From assembly GCA_945862165.1 (NCBI GenBank), contig CAMAXI010000012.1, positions 1-64,000 on the forward strand: a stretch of 64,000 nt of DNA, read 5' to 3'. Position 1 is the first letter of the stretch, and each line of letters starts with the position of its first letter. Below the pieces are notes generated by a model. The model worked only from the letters and a program-made list of their open reading frames with translations. It had not been told where the DNA came from and did not search any database. This DNA is from Chryseobacterium gleum. Lineage in GTDB: Bacteria > Bacteroidota > Bacteroidia > Flavobacteriales_D > Crocinitomicaceae. Shown in pieces: positions 17,691 to 26,503 of the stretch. Position numbers and translations under genes: made by a program.

Positions 17691-18758
17691 ATGAAAAAAC
17701 AACTACTATTAGTTGCTTTATTGTTAACCGGTAAAGCTTTTTCTCAAAATTTCACACAAGCCAATGAAGCGAGTATTGGTTCGTCTGTTTCTATGTATAT
17801 TTGTGACTCATTAACAAGTAATTATGAGAAGTTTAAAGGTGCTAATGCAGTATGGGATTTTACAAGTGTATTAATTCCAGATTCAACTAAGCGCTCTTTA
17901 ATCTCTGTTATTGATCCATCAAATACCCAATATAAATCTTTATACACTACTTCTAACAAAGCTATTGTATTAGAGAACTACCTTACATCCTATTATAATT
18001 CTACTAGTTCCGAAAGAAATTGTCTTGGATATTTCTTTTCAACGAAAGAATTAGGAGATGTAAGAGCTGTATTTAATTCGGATCCAGAAATTACGCATAC
18101 CTATCCTTTTGAATTGAACTCAAAGAAAACCGATAATTTATCTGGAACATTGTATTATACGTATGCAACTTTGCCAATCACCGCTACAGCGACTGGATCT
18201 TCTGTAGCTGAAGTAGATGGTATAGGAACCTTAAAAATTGATGCGCTCAAAATTTATAAAAATGTACTACGTTACCACATAAAAGATTCAGTAAATGCAA
18301 CAGTGACACTTCCTGTTTTTGGGGTAGTAAATGCTACTTTAAAACGAGATCAATATGAGTATTACGATCATAGTATTTCCAATTTGCCAATTTATGTACA
18401 TGCTAATTTGAAAGCATTTGTATACACAATTTCTCCAGACCCATTGGTAGATAAAACAATTGTTTTAAGTAAATTTAATCCAGATAAAAATGCGAAACCA
18501 GTGGATTCTACCAATTCATTGACAAATATTGAACTTGGGAATTATGCTATTTATACAAATCCAGTTAAAGACAATTTGCAGTTAATTGGCGAGGATGGAA
18601 CCAATGTCAATTTTTCAATCACAGATCAATCTGGTAAAGTGATTAATACTTTTAAAAATACAAATACTATATCCGTTTCCAATTTGGAAAAAGGAGTGTA
18701 TTTTCTACAAATTTCCAGCCAAAAAGGAATGGAAGTGTTAAAATTCATTAAAGAATAA
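17691..18758 (+). CDS. T9SS type A sorting-domain protein
   Basis: 355 residues. A signal peptide (MKKQLLLVALLLTGKAFSQ) is followed by a beta-rich body with no family I can name, and then a type A T9SS sorting domain in the last ~75 residues: IYTNPVKDNLQL, VNFSITDQSGKVI, ISVSNLEKGVYFLQI and a final KFIKE. This predicts export by Sec, passage through the T9SS and attachment at the cell surface or release. No catalytic motif is evident. A terminator follows the stop codon, so the gene is probably transcribed alone. Confidence 0.85.
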   Translation: MKKQLLLVALLLTGKAFSQNFTQANEASIGSSVSMYICDSLTSNYEKFKGANAVWDFTSVLIPDSTKRSLISVIDPSNTQYKSLYTTSNKAIVLENYLTSYYNSTSSERNCLGYFFSTKELGDVRAVFNSDPEITHTYPFELNSKKTDNLSGTLYYTYATLPITATATGSSVAEVDGIGTLKIDALKIYKNVLRYHIKDSVNATVTLPVFGVVNATLKRDQYEYYDHSISNLPIYVHANLKAFVYTISPDPLVDKTIVLSKFNPDKNAKPVDSTNSLTNIELGNYAIYTNPVKDNLQLIGEDGTNVNFSITDQSGKVINTFKNTNTISVSNLEKGVYFLQISSQKGMEVLKFIKE

Positions 18759-18776
18759 TAACTTTAACTTTTTTAA

Positions 18777-18806
18777 AAGGCTATTTCTATGAAGTAGCCT
18801 TTTTTA
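18777..18806 (+). terminator. Rho-independent terminator
   Basis: AAGGCTA (18777-18783) pairs with TAGCCTT (18795-18801), followed by six T residues. Confidence 0.85.
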
Positions 18807-18846
18807 TTTATAATCAAATTAACACTTATTAAATTAAAAATTCATC

Positions 18847-20124
18847 ATGAATGAAATAATATGTCCAAGCTGTAAAAAAGCGTTTAAAGTAGATGAGGCA
18901 GGATTTGCAGCAATATTAAAACAAGTTCGAGATCATCAATTTGAAGAAGAATTGCAGACACGACTGAATCTTGCAGAGAAAGAAAAAATAAATGCAATTC
19001 AACTTACAGAGGCTAATTTAAAAAATGCTTTGCAATTGGAGCTCTCAAAAAGAGATCGTGAGATTGCGGATTTGAAAGTAAAAAATGAACGAGAGTTAGT
19101 TGAACAAATTCGAATTAAGGAAAATAAAATCACTGAAATAACTACCCTACTTGAAAAATCAACCTTAGAACAACAAATACTTGTTAATTCTGCTGTACAG
19201 AAAATTGAGAAAGAACGGGATGAATTAGCAAATAATATAAAAACTAAGGATTTAGAAAAAGAGTTGCTCGAAAAATCATTAATTGAAAAATTCAATGCGC
19301 AACTAAAAACAAAAGAGGAAATTATCAAAATAAAAGATGAGGAACTCGCTTTCCGTATCGATATGAAAAAGAAACTTTCTACAAAAATGATTGGAGAGTC
19401 TTTGGAAATACATTGCGAGAACGAATTTAATAAATTACGTGCAACTGCCTTTCCAAATGCATATTTCGAAAAAGATAACGATGCTAGAACTGGTAGTAAA
19501 GGAGATTATATTTATCGGGAAATGGATCTGGAAGGAAACGAAATCATCTCTATTATGTTTGAAATGAAAAATGAGGGAGATGAGACAGCAACAAAAAAGA
19601 GAAATGAAGATTTTTTTAAAGAACTAGATAAGGATCGGAAGGAAAAAAAATGTGAATATGCGATTTTAGTTTCCTTACTTGAATCGGAAAGTGAATTATA
19701 TAATTCTGGCATTGTAGATGTTTCCTATCGTTTTGAAAAAATGTATGTTATAAGACCGCAGTTTTTTATTCCAATAATAACCTTGCTTCGAAATGCAGCT
19801 ATGAATTCATTAGAATATAAAAGGCAACTTGCATTTGAGCGAAAACAAAATATAGACATTACAAATTTTGAAGAAAGTATTACGGAATTTAAACTTGGAT
19901 TCTCTAAAAATTACCATAATGCGAGTAAAAAGTTTCATGAAGCAATTGAAAGTATCGATAAATCAATAATGCAATTACAAAAAACAAAAGAAGCTTTATT
20001 ATCCTCTGAGAATCATTTACGGCTTGCGAATAATAAGGCTGAAGATCTATCTATTAAAAAATTAACGAAGGGTAATCCTACTATGCAGTCCAAATTTGAC
20101 GATTTAAAAAAGGGTTTAGATTAG
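18847..20124 (+). CDS. DUF2130 protein with long coiled coil
   Basis: 425 residues. The N-terminus has a small zinc-ribbon-like CPSCKKAF (Cys 5 and 8). Residues ~25-170 are a continuous Lys/Glu-rich coiled coil. The DUF2130 domain follows ([53 protein letters not shown] broken into parts), a segment reminiscent of PD-(D/E)XK nuclease folds with ExK. The family is widespread in bacteria and has no assigned function. A helical C-terminus follows. It converges with the gene at 20133 with only eight bases between. Confidence 0.88.
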   Translation: MNEIICPSCKKAFKVDEAGFAAILKQVRDHQFEEELQTRLNLAEKEKINAIQLTEANLKNALQLELSKRDREIADLKVKNERELVEQIRIKENKITEITTLLEKSTLEQQILVNSAVQKIEKERDELANNIKTKDLEKELLEKSLIEKFNAQLKTKEEIIKIKDEELAFRIDMKKKLSTKMIGESLEIHCENEFNKLRATAFPNAYFEKDNDARTGSKGDYIYREMDLEGNEIISIMFEMKNEGDETATKKRNEDFFKELDKDRKEKKCEYAILVSLLESESELYNSGIVDVSYRFEKMYVIRPQFFIPIITLLRNAAMNSLEYKRQLAFERKQNIDITNFEESITEFKLGFSKNYHNASKKFHEAIESIDKSIMQLQKTKEALLSSENHLRLANNKAEDLSIKKLTKGNPTMQSKFDDLKKGLD

Positions 20125-20132
20125 AGTTTCAA

Positions 20133-20699
20133 TTAAACTTTCAGAACATGTTGCTCAATCACCACAGAATCATCACTTTCTGCTACTAAACCTACCCCAT
20201 TATATCGAATTCCTGTTAACATAATAAAAGTTTGATTTTCGAAGGTGAATTGCGTGGTTTCGAATTCTAAATGGTCAATACCTTGAAAAGTATCCATTAA
20301 ATATTTTACAATTCGACCTTTTATCACTTGATACAGAAAAAAGTATTGATATTCCTCTTTTTTTTTGATGTCAAATAATTGGTCTTTCGTATTGTATATT
20401 GGAAAAAGATATTCGTTACTCCACAAATCATTGAGTTGAAACTGATTTAATTTTCTACGTTGATGTCTAATTTCAAGAATTGTATCATTATGAATCAAAC
20501 ATCCAACACCTTGTTGTTGGACTGGCAACTCCATAAAGCTCATGCTGCCGCATTTTTCTAATAAATCAAAGTCGAAAAAAACATCTGAAAAAGAAACATG
20601 CGCTTCCTCTGCTACAGCTTCAATTCGTGTAACTAAAGTTTTTGGTAACTCTAATACACGATATAGAATACCCAAACCAAAAACGTTAATTACGTGCAT
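20133..20699 (-). CDS. Hypothetical protein, 188 residues
   Basis: I do not recognise a family. There is no signal peptide, although the first residues (MHVINVFGLGILYRV) are mildly hydrophobic. The central part is acidic and aromatic (VSFSDVFFDFDLLEKCG), followed by a His/Arg-rich stretch (EIRHQRRKLNQFQ) and a Lys/Glu/Tyr run (IKKKEEYQYFFLYQV). Codon use is like that of its neighbours and the frame is uninterrupted. It is transcribed alone, between a converging DUF2130 gene and mdh, with the mdh terminator just upstream of it. Confidence 0.6.
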   Translation of the reverse strand: MHVINVFGLGILYRVLELPKTLVTRIEAVAEEAHVSFSDVFFDFDLLEKCGSMSFMELPVQQQGVGCLIHNDTILEIRHQRRKLNQFQLNDLWSNEYLFPIYNTKDQLFDIKKKEEYQYFFLYQVIKGRIVKYLMDTFQGIDHLEFETTQFTFENQTFIMLTGIRYNGVGLVAESDDSVVIEQHVLKV

Positions 20700-20794
20700 A
20701 GTTATGTGTTTTAAAACTCAATAATACAAAGAGCTAAATATAGTAAAAGGGTTAATAAGTATTAGTTTTCAAATAGGAAGTTTATTTGTTTTAT

Positions 20795-20830
20795 ATAAAA
20801 AAAGCCTATCAAATTAAATTGATAGGCTTT
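20795..20830 (-). terminator. Rho-independent terminator for mdh
   Basis: A perfect 12-base-pair stem (20801-20812 with 20819-20830) and a six-base loop are followed, on the minus strand, by a T-rich run. It lies 28 bases past the mdh stop. Confidence 0.93.
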
Positions 20831-20857
20831 GAATATATAGAAAATGTTTTCTAGTGA

Positions 20858-21796
20858 TTATGCATTAACATTCATGTTATCCAAAACATCCATTACAGAT
20901 TTTACTGCTTTTGCAGATTCATCCAATAATGCTTTTTCTTCTGTATTTAATTGTAATTCGATGATTTTTTCGATTCCATTTTTACCTAGTACAACTGGTA
21001 CACCTAAGTAAATGTCTTTCATTCCATACTCGCCATTTAACCAGGCGCATACAGGAAAAATACGTTTTTGATCACGAACAATAGCTTCCACCATTTGAGC
21101 TGCAGCAGCACCTGGAGCATACCAAGCAGAAGTCCCTAACAATTTAACGATTTCACCACCACCGAATTTAGTTCTTTCAATGATTTCGTCTAATTTTTCT
21201 GGAGAAATTAATTCAGTTACAGGAATTCCAGCAACCGTAGTGTAACGCGGAAGTGGAACCATTGTATCCCCATGTCCACCCATTAAAACAGCTTGGATAT
21301 CTTTTGGAGATACATTCAACTCTTCCGCTAAGAAAGCACGGTATCTAGCAGTGTCTAAAACACCAGCCATTCCAAATACTTTAGAGGAATCTACCTTCGC
21401 ATTCAAGTATGCACAATAGGTCATTACATCTAATGGATTAGATACAATAACAATAATTGCATTAGGAGAATGTTGGATAATGTTTTCAGTAACAGTTTTA
21501 ACAATACCAGCGTTGGTAGCGATAAGATCATCACGAGACATTCCTGGTTTTCTTGGAAGTCCAGAAGTAATAACAACTACATCTGAATTTGCTGTTTTTG
21601 AATAATCGTTTGTTGAACCAATTGTTCTTGAATCATACAAATTGATTGGAGCTTTTTGCCAAATATCTAATGCTTTACCTTCTGCAAAACCTTCTTTGAT
21701 ATCTAACAAAACGATTTCATTAGCGATTTCTCTTTGCGCTAGTACGTCTGCACACGTAGCACCTACGTTTCCTGCACCTACAACTGTTACTTTCAT
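20858..21796 (-). CDS. mdh: Malate dehydrogenase (NAD)
   Basis: 312 residues, the lactate-dehydrogenase-like form of Mdh common in Bacteroidetes. It interconverts malate and oxaloacetate in the TCA cycle. The nucleotide-binding start is VVGAGNVGATCADVLA, with Asp32 in LLDIKEG selecting NAD. The substrate-specificity loop contains GLPRKPGMSRDDL (Arg-rich, malate-type), the catalytic Asp-His pair spans LDTARYRAFLAEEL and GGHGDTMVPLPRY. A strong terminator follows and a -7 promoter element precedes it, so it is probably a single-gene transcript, divergent from the ECF sigma gene. Confidence 0.97.
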   Translation of the reverse strand: MKVTVVGAGNVGATCADVLAQREIANEIVLLDIKEGFAEGKALDIWQKAPINLYDSRTIGSTNDYSKTANSDVVVITSGLPRKPGMSRDDLIATNAGIVKTVTENIIQHSPNAIIVIVSNPLDVMTYCAYLNAKVDSSKVFGMAGVLDTARYRAFLAEELNVSPKDIQAVLMGGHGDTMVPLPRYTTVAGIPVTELISPEKLDEIIERTKFGGGEIVKLLGTSAWYAPGAAAAQMVEAIVRDQKRIFPVCAWLNGEYGMKDIYLGVPVVLGKNGIEKIIELQLNTEEKALLDESAKAVKSVMDVLDNMNVNA

Positions 21797-21832
21797 AGTA
21801 TTATTATGTGTTAAAATTTAACGTTTACATCA

Positions 21833-21840
21833 CAAAATTA
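21833..21840 (-). promoter_or_regulatory. Putative -7 element for mdh
   Basis: On the minus strand this reads TAATTTTG, a match to TAnnTTTG, 37 bases before the mdh start codon. No clear TTTG at the -33 position was found. Confidence 0.4.
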
Positions 21841-21912
21841 AAACAATTGAATGAGACGAGTTGATTTTTTATCATTTATTTTAAATGTTCGGCTAAAAAA
21901 TTTTAATTTTAA

Positions 21913-21937
21913 GCAACGTATTAAATTAAGTAACGTC
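21913..21937 (+). promoter_or_regulatory. Putative ECF-type promoter of the sigma factor gene
   Basis: GCAAC (21913-21917), a 16-base spacer and CGTC (21934-21937) match the general ECF sigma consensus (GGAAC, 16-17 bases, CGTC). Predicted start near 21944, about 14 bases before the GTG. It would make the sigma gene autoregulated. AAGTAAC is also repeated at 21928 and 21938, ten bases apart. This is based on a short consensus. Confidence 0.4.
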
Positions 21938-21957
21938 AAGTAACTATAAGCACAAAG

Positions 21958-22533
21958 GTGGATAAGAAAGAGCAGTTGGATAGTATTGTTGCCGGTTGTA
22001 TAAAAAACGATCGTTTTTGCCAAGAGAAGTTATTCAAACTTTACTATGGTAAATTGATCGTTGTTTGTCAGCGCTACACAAACGATAGGGATACAGCACA
22101 AGACATTCTTCAAGAGGGCTTTATGAAGATCTTTGACAAAATCACATCTTTTGAATCTTCGGGTTCTTTTGAAGGTTGGATGAGACGTATAGTTACAAAC
22201 ACTGCGCTCGACCATCTTCGGAAAGCTAAAAAATTCAATTTTGTGGAAGAAAATGAAGTAAATACAAAAGAAGAATTTGTAGATTACGGAGATAGTTTAG
22301 AGCTAGACAATTCTATTGAGCTCAAAGCTCAATTTGCTTTGGAAGCAATAAAACAACTCTCTCCTGCTTATCAGACCGTTTTCAACCTCTATGTGATGGA
22401 AGAATATTCGCATAAAGAAATTGCAGGATTACTGGGTATATCTGAAGGAACTTCGAAGTCAAACCTTGCAAAAGCGAAAATGAACTTACAGAAAATAATA
22501 GTTAAAAAATATAGTAAAATAGCAAATGAATAA
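21958..22533 (+). CDS. ECF RNA polymerase sigma factor
   Basis: 191 residues with a GTG start. Region 2 reads CFQE-like LFKLYYGKLIVVCQRYTND, DTAQDILQEGFMKIFDKI and FEGWMRRIVTNTALDHLR; region 4 reads LSPAYQTVFNLYVMEEYSHKE followed by IAGLLGISEGTSKSNLAKAK, the helix-turn-helix that binds the -35 element. The next gene overlaps by 8 bases and encodes a single-pass membrane protein, the usual sigma/anti-sigma layout. A cell-surface protease gene follows that, suggesting control of envelope or secretion functions. In Porphyromonas the ECF factor SigP controls T9SS genes; any equivalence here is inference. Confidence 0.93.
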   Translation: MDKKEQLDSIVAGCIKNDRFCQEKLFKLYYGKLIVVCQRYTNDRDTAQDILQEGFMKIFDKITSFESSGSFEGWMRRIVTNTALDHLRKAKKFNFVEENEVNTKEEFVDYGDSLELDNSIELKAQFALEAIKQLSPAYQTVFNLYVMEEYSHKEIAGLLGISEGTSKSNLAKAKMNLQKIIVKKYSKIANE

Positions 22534-23758
22534 CGACATAGTAAACAAAATTAAGTCGAGTTTAGAAAACTACGAAGCACCATACGATGCGTCGGCTTGG
22601 GATAAAATGTCTCAACGTTTAGATGCTAAAGCTACTTCTGGTAGTAATGGTGGGAATAGATTCTTATCTTCTCCAAAAACTTGGGTAGTTGCTTCTATAG
22701 TAGTAATTGGAGCTTCGCTTGCAATTTATAACAGTACGAAAGAATCTTCAACCCCAATTGTTGTAAGTACAAGTAATAAAACTAACATTCCCTTTGTTTC
22801 GGAAGAAAATCAGCATGCAGTTAGTTTGACAAAAGCTGAAATCAAGACGAACGTTCAAAAACAACGTTTACAAGCAAAAGAAAAAACACAAACTTCCAAT
22901 ACAATTTCACAAGCTCGATCAACTTCTGCATCTACTTCTGCAAATACGATTGAATCAAACACATTTAAACAAAATTCAACAGTCAAAGGGAATGAGAAAT
23001 ATGTAAAGAATTTTATTTTTCCAAAAACAAATAAGTTATATTGTTTAGGTGAAAAAATTGAAATTTTCAATCCAAACGTAAATGAAATTACATTAACAAA
23101 TGCAAACGGTAAACAAATTAAAATTGATGGGCAAGAATCGATGTTAATTTCCCTTAAACAAGAAGGTCAATATACTTGGAACGGTGATAAAGTAGCTTTT
23201 GATGTTAAAGAAAAACCAACGGTAAATTTCATCCTTCCATCCGATATTATCTATGAAAATGGTATTCCTACGATTACTTTAAGTTCAGAGTTAAATGTAA
23301 AGTCACAGAAATGGATATTTGATCAAAAAGTGGTTTCAACGAATGATGATGTAAAATTAAATATTTTTAATAAGGAGAAATATTCCGTTACTTTAGCAGT
23401 TGTTGGTCTAAATGGTTGTGAAAATCAAATGACTAAAACTTTTTACCCAGATCCTGATTTTCATTATAATTTGAAAGCTCCAAATGGATTTGAACCAACA
23501 TCTAACAATCCAAAAAGAAATACATTTTTACCATTATCACTTTTAGAAAGAGATACACCATTCAAAATGTTAATTATTGATCCTAAAGATGGAAAAGTAA
23601 TTTTTGAAACGAATGATAAAAACAATCCATGGGATGGTAAAAATCAGTCAACAGATCAATTTGTTCCAGAAGGAACAGAATATATTTGGAAAGTGATTTT
23701 AATGAATCCTGAGAAATACGAAAAAAATGAGTATCGTGGTACTATTACCCGTAAATAG
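22526..23758 (+). CDS. Membrane protein, putative anti-sigma partner with gliding-motility-like C-terminal domain
   Basis: 410 residues. The ~50-residue cytoplasmic part (KSSLENYEAPYDASAWDKM) is of the type found next to ECF sigma genes in Bacteroidetes, followed by one membrane helix (WVVASIVVIGASLAIY, ~52-67). The periplasmic part has a Ser/Thr/Lys-rich linker, then beta-sandwich, PKD-like repeats. The last ~95 residues resemble the CHU_C / gliding-motility C-terminal domain (APNGFEP, FKMLIIDPKDGKVIFET, NPWDGK, VPEGTEYIWKV). It overlaps the sigma gene by 8 bases. A role as anti-sigma factor is inferred from position and topology; no ZAS zinc motif is visible. Confidence 0.65.
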   Translation: MNNDIVNKIKSSLENYEAPYDASAWDKMSQRLDAKATSGSNGGNRFLSSPKTWVVASIVVIGASLAIYNSTKESSTPIVVSTSNKTNIPFVSEENQHAVSLTKAEIKTNVQKQRLQAKEKTQTSNTISQARSTSASTSANTIESNTFKQNSTVKGNEKYVKNFIFPKTNKLYCLGEKIEIFNPNVNEITLTNANGKQIKIDGQESMLISLKQEGQYTWNGDKVAFDVKEKPTVNFILPSDIIYENGIPTITLSSELNVKSQKWIFDQKVVSTNDDVKLNIFNKEKYSVTLAVVGLNGCENQMTKTFYPDPDFHYNLKAPNGFEPTSNNPKRNTFLPLSLLERDTPFKMLIIDPKDGKVIFETNDKNNPWDGKNQSTDQFVPEGTEYIWKVILMNPEKYEKNEYRGTITRK

Positions 23759-23779
23759 AAACTGTACAAATAAATACCT

Positions 23780-25993
23780 ATGAAACACATATTGGTTCTA
23801 TTATTCTCATTAACAATATGTGTTTCTTATTCTCAAAAATCTTCTTTAAACTATATTTCTGAAAGTGAATTTTCAATGCAATTTACTTTTGATAAACTTT
23901 CATTTATCACCAAAAACATCGGAAATACTGAATATGTAGATTTTAGTAAATCTACCGAAAATATTTTATTCGATAAAGACTCCCCTGCCCTTCCGTTTTA
24001 TGCTAAATCGATTCGATTACCACTAATAGGAAATTCAAATTTTAGTGTAGAATATGACGAAATTATTGAGTATTCAGCGATTGATATACTTCCATCTCAT
24101 GGGCTAATAAAGAGAAGCGATACAAGTAACTCATATAAATTTGGAATCAATTATCAAAAAGATGCTTTTTATCCAGGGATTTTATATAAAGCCGAAAAAC
24201 CATTCATTTTAAGGGAATTAAGAGGTCAAACAATTCAACTCTATCCTTATCAATATAACCCCATAACCAAAACATTACGTTTCTATAAAAATTTACGTGT
24301 TAACGTTTTATTTGATCAATTGGCTGGGGTAAATGAAATAAAGGAAACACCATCTTCTAATTTGGGTGCGTTAATTTTCAATGATCAATTTTTAAATTCT
24401 AACAAGCGCGCTAGTAAATACCTTGAAAAATCGGAAATTGGAGAAATGTTAGTGATATGTCCAGAATCTTATATTGAAACAATTCAACCTTTTGTAGATT
24501 GGAAAAATCAAAAAGGAATCAAAACAACTTTCGAAACAGTTGAAAAAATTGGTAACACTGCAGTTGCAATAAAGCAATTTATCGAAAATTATTATACTTC
24601 CAATCCTTCCCTACTATACCTTCTCCTTGTTGGCGATGCGGAAGATCTGCCAGCGTATACGTATGGTAATTTTAGCAGTGATGAATATTGGAGCGACTCA
24701 TATTACGGACAATTAACTGGAGACGACTATTATAGTGAATTATTTGTTGGAAGATTTTCTGGTACTCCAACCGATGTTAAAACAATGGTAGATCGCACTA
24801 TAGAATATGAAAAAACTCCAAGTGAAGGAGATTGGATGACTCGTGCGGTTGGAATAGCATCTGATCAAGGATTAGGTATTGGAGACGATGGAGAATCCGA
24901 TTGGCAACATGAACGAAAAATTAGAACAAGCTTATTAGCAGCTGATTATTCGTATGTTTATGAGTTTTACGATGGTGATCAGGGTGAATTAGATGCGCCT
25001 TCCAATCCTGTAAGTTCCGAAATTATTAGTGCCATTAATTCTGGTATAGGTTTGTTAAATTACACAGGTCATGGTGATACACAAAATTTTGTGACGAGTA
25101 ATTTTAATTCTTCCGATATTCTAACTACAACAAATTTTGGTAAATATCCATTTGTAATCTCGGTTGCCTGTAATAATGGAAAGTTTGTCAATAATACTTG
25201 TTTAGGGGAAACTTGGTTAAGAGCAACTAATGAAACGAAAATAACAGGTGCTATTGCTATGTGTGGATCTTCTATTTTAATGGATTGGGCACCACCAATG
25301 AAAACACAAGACGAAATCGTTCGTTTACTTGGAGATAAGGACCTTTCCATTCGAAAAACAACTTTAGGAGCGTTATTTAATAACGGACAATACAGTATGC
25401 TTGAAAAATATGGAACAGCTGGAAATGATGTTATTAAAACTTGGCTTTTTTTTGGAGACCCATCTACTGTTTTTAGAAATAAAATGACTCAGGCTATCGA
25501 TTATAGTTTTAATACATGTACTGAATGTAAAATCACCACAGAATTAACATTGTCCTCTTCCATTGACAGTATTCAAGTTGGGGTTACTAATAACAATCAA
25601 TTTTTAGATCAAGCTACTTTTAAAAACAAAAAGTTCACGTATAATATCCCAATTACAACACAACCAGAAAATTATGTTTTCACCTTAACAAAACAAAATC
25701 ATGCAGTTGAACAATTTACGATAACAACCGATGGTAAATTATCCCTTAAACAGTTGAATAATAATGGGGTTTTAATTTTCCCAAATCCTGCTAACACCGA
25801 CATAACAATTAATAATTTGTCGGAATACACGCTGGAAATCATTTCAATCGATGGAAAAATTCTAGAAAAATACAATCATCCTGGCGGGTATTATTTTAAA
25901 CTCGATACACATAATTTGTTAACGGGTAATTACCTATTCAAAATCACTTCGAATGCATCTATTGTTTTAGAAAAAGTTGAAATTATTCATTAA
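23780..25993 (+). CDS. Gingipain-like C25 cysteine peptidase with T9SS sorting domain
   Basis: 737 residues. A signal peptide (cleavage near CVSYSQ) is followed by a propeptide domain of C25 type (residues ~30-190) and the caspase-fold catalytic domain. The likely catalytic His431 is in NYTGHGD and Cys464 in SVACNNGKF, with the family spacing. A beta-sandwich domain and a T9SS type A domain (FPNPANTDITINNLS, LLTGNYLFKI) end the protein. It is secreted to the cell surface by the T9SS. It is shorter than PorU, the C25-fold sortase of the T9SS, and unlike PorU carries a sorting domain, so it is cargo. It lies 21 bases after the putative anti-sigma gene. Confidence 0.88.
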   Translation: MKHILVLLFSLTICVSYSQKSSLNYISESEFSMQFTFDKLSFITKNIGNTEYVDFSKSTENILFDKDSPALPFYAKSIRLPLIGNSNFSVEYDEIIEYSAIDILPSHGLIKRSDTSNSYKFGINYQKDAFYPGILYKAEKPFILRELRGQTIQLYPYQYNPITKTLRFYKNLRVNVLFDQLAGVNEIKETPSSNLGALIFNDQFLNSNKRASKYLEKSEIGEMLVICPESYIETIQPFVDWKNQKGIKTTFETVEKIGNTAVAIKQFIENYYTSNPSLLYLLLVGDAEDLPAYTYGNFSSDEYWSDSYYGQLTGDDYYSELFVGRFSGTPTDVKTMVDRTIEYEKTPSEGDWMTRAVGIASDQGLGIGDDGESDWQHERKIRTSLLAADYSYVYEFYDGDQGELDAPSNPVSSEIISAINSGIGLLNYTGHGDTQNFVTSNFNSSDILTTTNFGKYPFVISVACNNGKFVNNTCLGETWLRATNETKITGAIAMCGSSILMDWAPPMKTQDEIVRLLGDKDLSIRKTTLGALFNNGQYSMLEKYGTAGNDVIKTWLFFGDPSTVFRNKMTQAIDYSFNTCTECKITTELTLSSSIDSIQVGVTNNNQFLDQATFKNKKFTYNIPITTQPENYVFTLTKQNHAVEQFTITTDGKLSLKQLNNNGVLIFPNPANTDITINNLSEYTLEIISIDGKILEKYNHPGGYYFKLDTHNLLTGNYLFKITSNASIVLEKVEIIH

Positions 25994-26038
25994 TTATTGT
26001 CTAGAAATCACGCATATTTTACTTGAATACTTTTTATT

Positions 26039-26046
26039 TATCTTTG
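26039..26046 (+). promoter_or_regulatory. Putative -7 element for the dCMP deaminase operon
   Basis: TATCTTTG matches TAnnTTTG 22 bases before the ATG at 26069. A convincing -33 TTTG is missing. Confidence 0.4.
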
Positions 26047-26068
26047 AAAGAAATTCTATACTCTAATT

Positions 26069-26503
26069 ATGATTGAAAAATCGGAGCAAAAACAATTACG
26101 ATACGATAAAGCATACCTCCGAATGGCGGATACCTGGGCGGAACTTTCGCATTGCGCGCGCAAAAAAGTAGGAGCAATAATCGTAAAAGACGATGCTATT
26201 ATTTCAGATGGCTACAATGGAACACCTGCAGGCTTTGATAATAGTTGTGAGACAGGAAATGGAGAGACACATTGGTATGTTCTTCATGCAGAAGCTAATG
26301 CGATTTTGAAAGTTGCGAAATCAACAAATAATTGTGCTGGAGCTACTTTGTATTTGACATTATCCCCATGTAAAGATTGTAGTAAGTTAATACTACAAGC
26401 AGGAATTAAACGTTTAGTATACAGAAACCACTACCGAGATACCATTGGCGTAGACTTTTTACAAGAAGCGGGAATAGAAGTTGTACAAATTCAAGAAATT
26501 TAA
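26069..26503 (+). CDS. dCMP deaminase family protein
   Basis: 144 residues. It converts dCMP to dUMP for thymidylate synthesis. The zinc site is complete: HAE at 73-75 with Glu as the proton shuttle, and PCKDC with Cys101 and Cys104. The region NGTPAGFDNSCE (50-61) is typical of dCMP deaminases as opposed to cytidine deaminases. Its stop codon shares one base with the start of the next gene (TAATG), so translation is coupled to the S41 protease, though the enzymes are not obviously related in function. Confidence 0.93.
   Translation: MIEKSEQKQLRYDKAYLRMADTWAELSHCARKKVGAIIVKDDAIISDGYNGTPAGFDNSCETGNGETHWYVLHAEANAILKVAKSTNNCAGATLYLTLSPCKDCSKLILQAGIKRLVYRNHYRDTIGVDFLQEAGIEVVQIQEI

Noticed and set aside
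23780-25993. PorU, the T9SS sortase, as the identity of the C25 peptidase
   Set aside because: The protein is too short and carries its own sorting domain, so it is cargo.
26145-26165. GCGCGC run in the dCMP deaminase gene
   Set aside because: It encodes conserved residues (CARKKVG) in a normal gene; not a regulatory palindrome.
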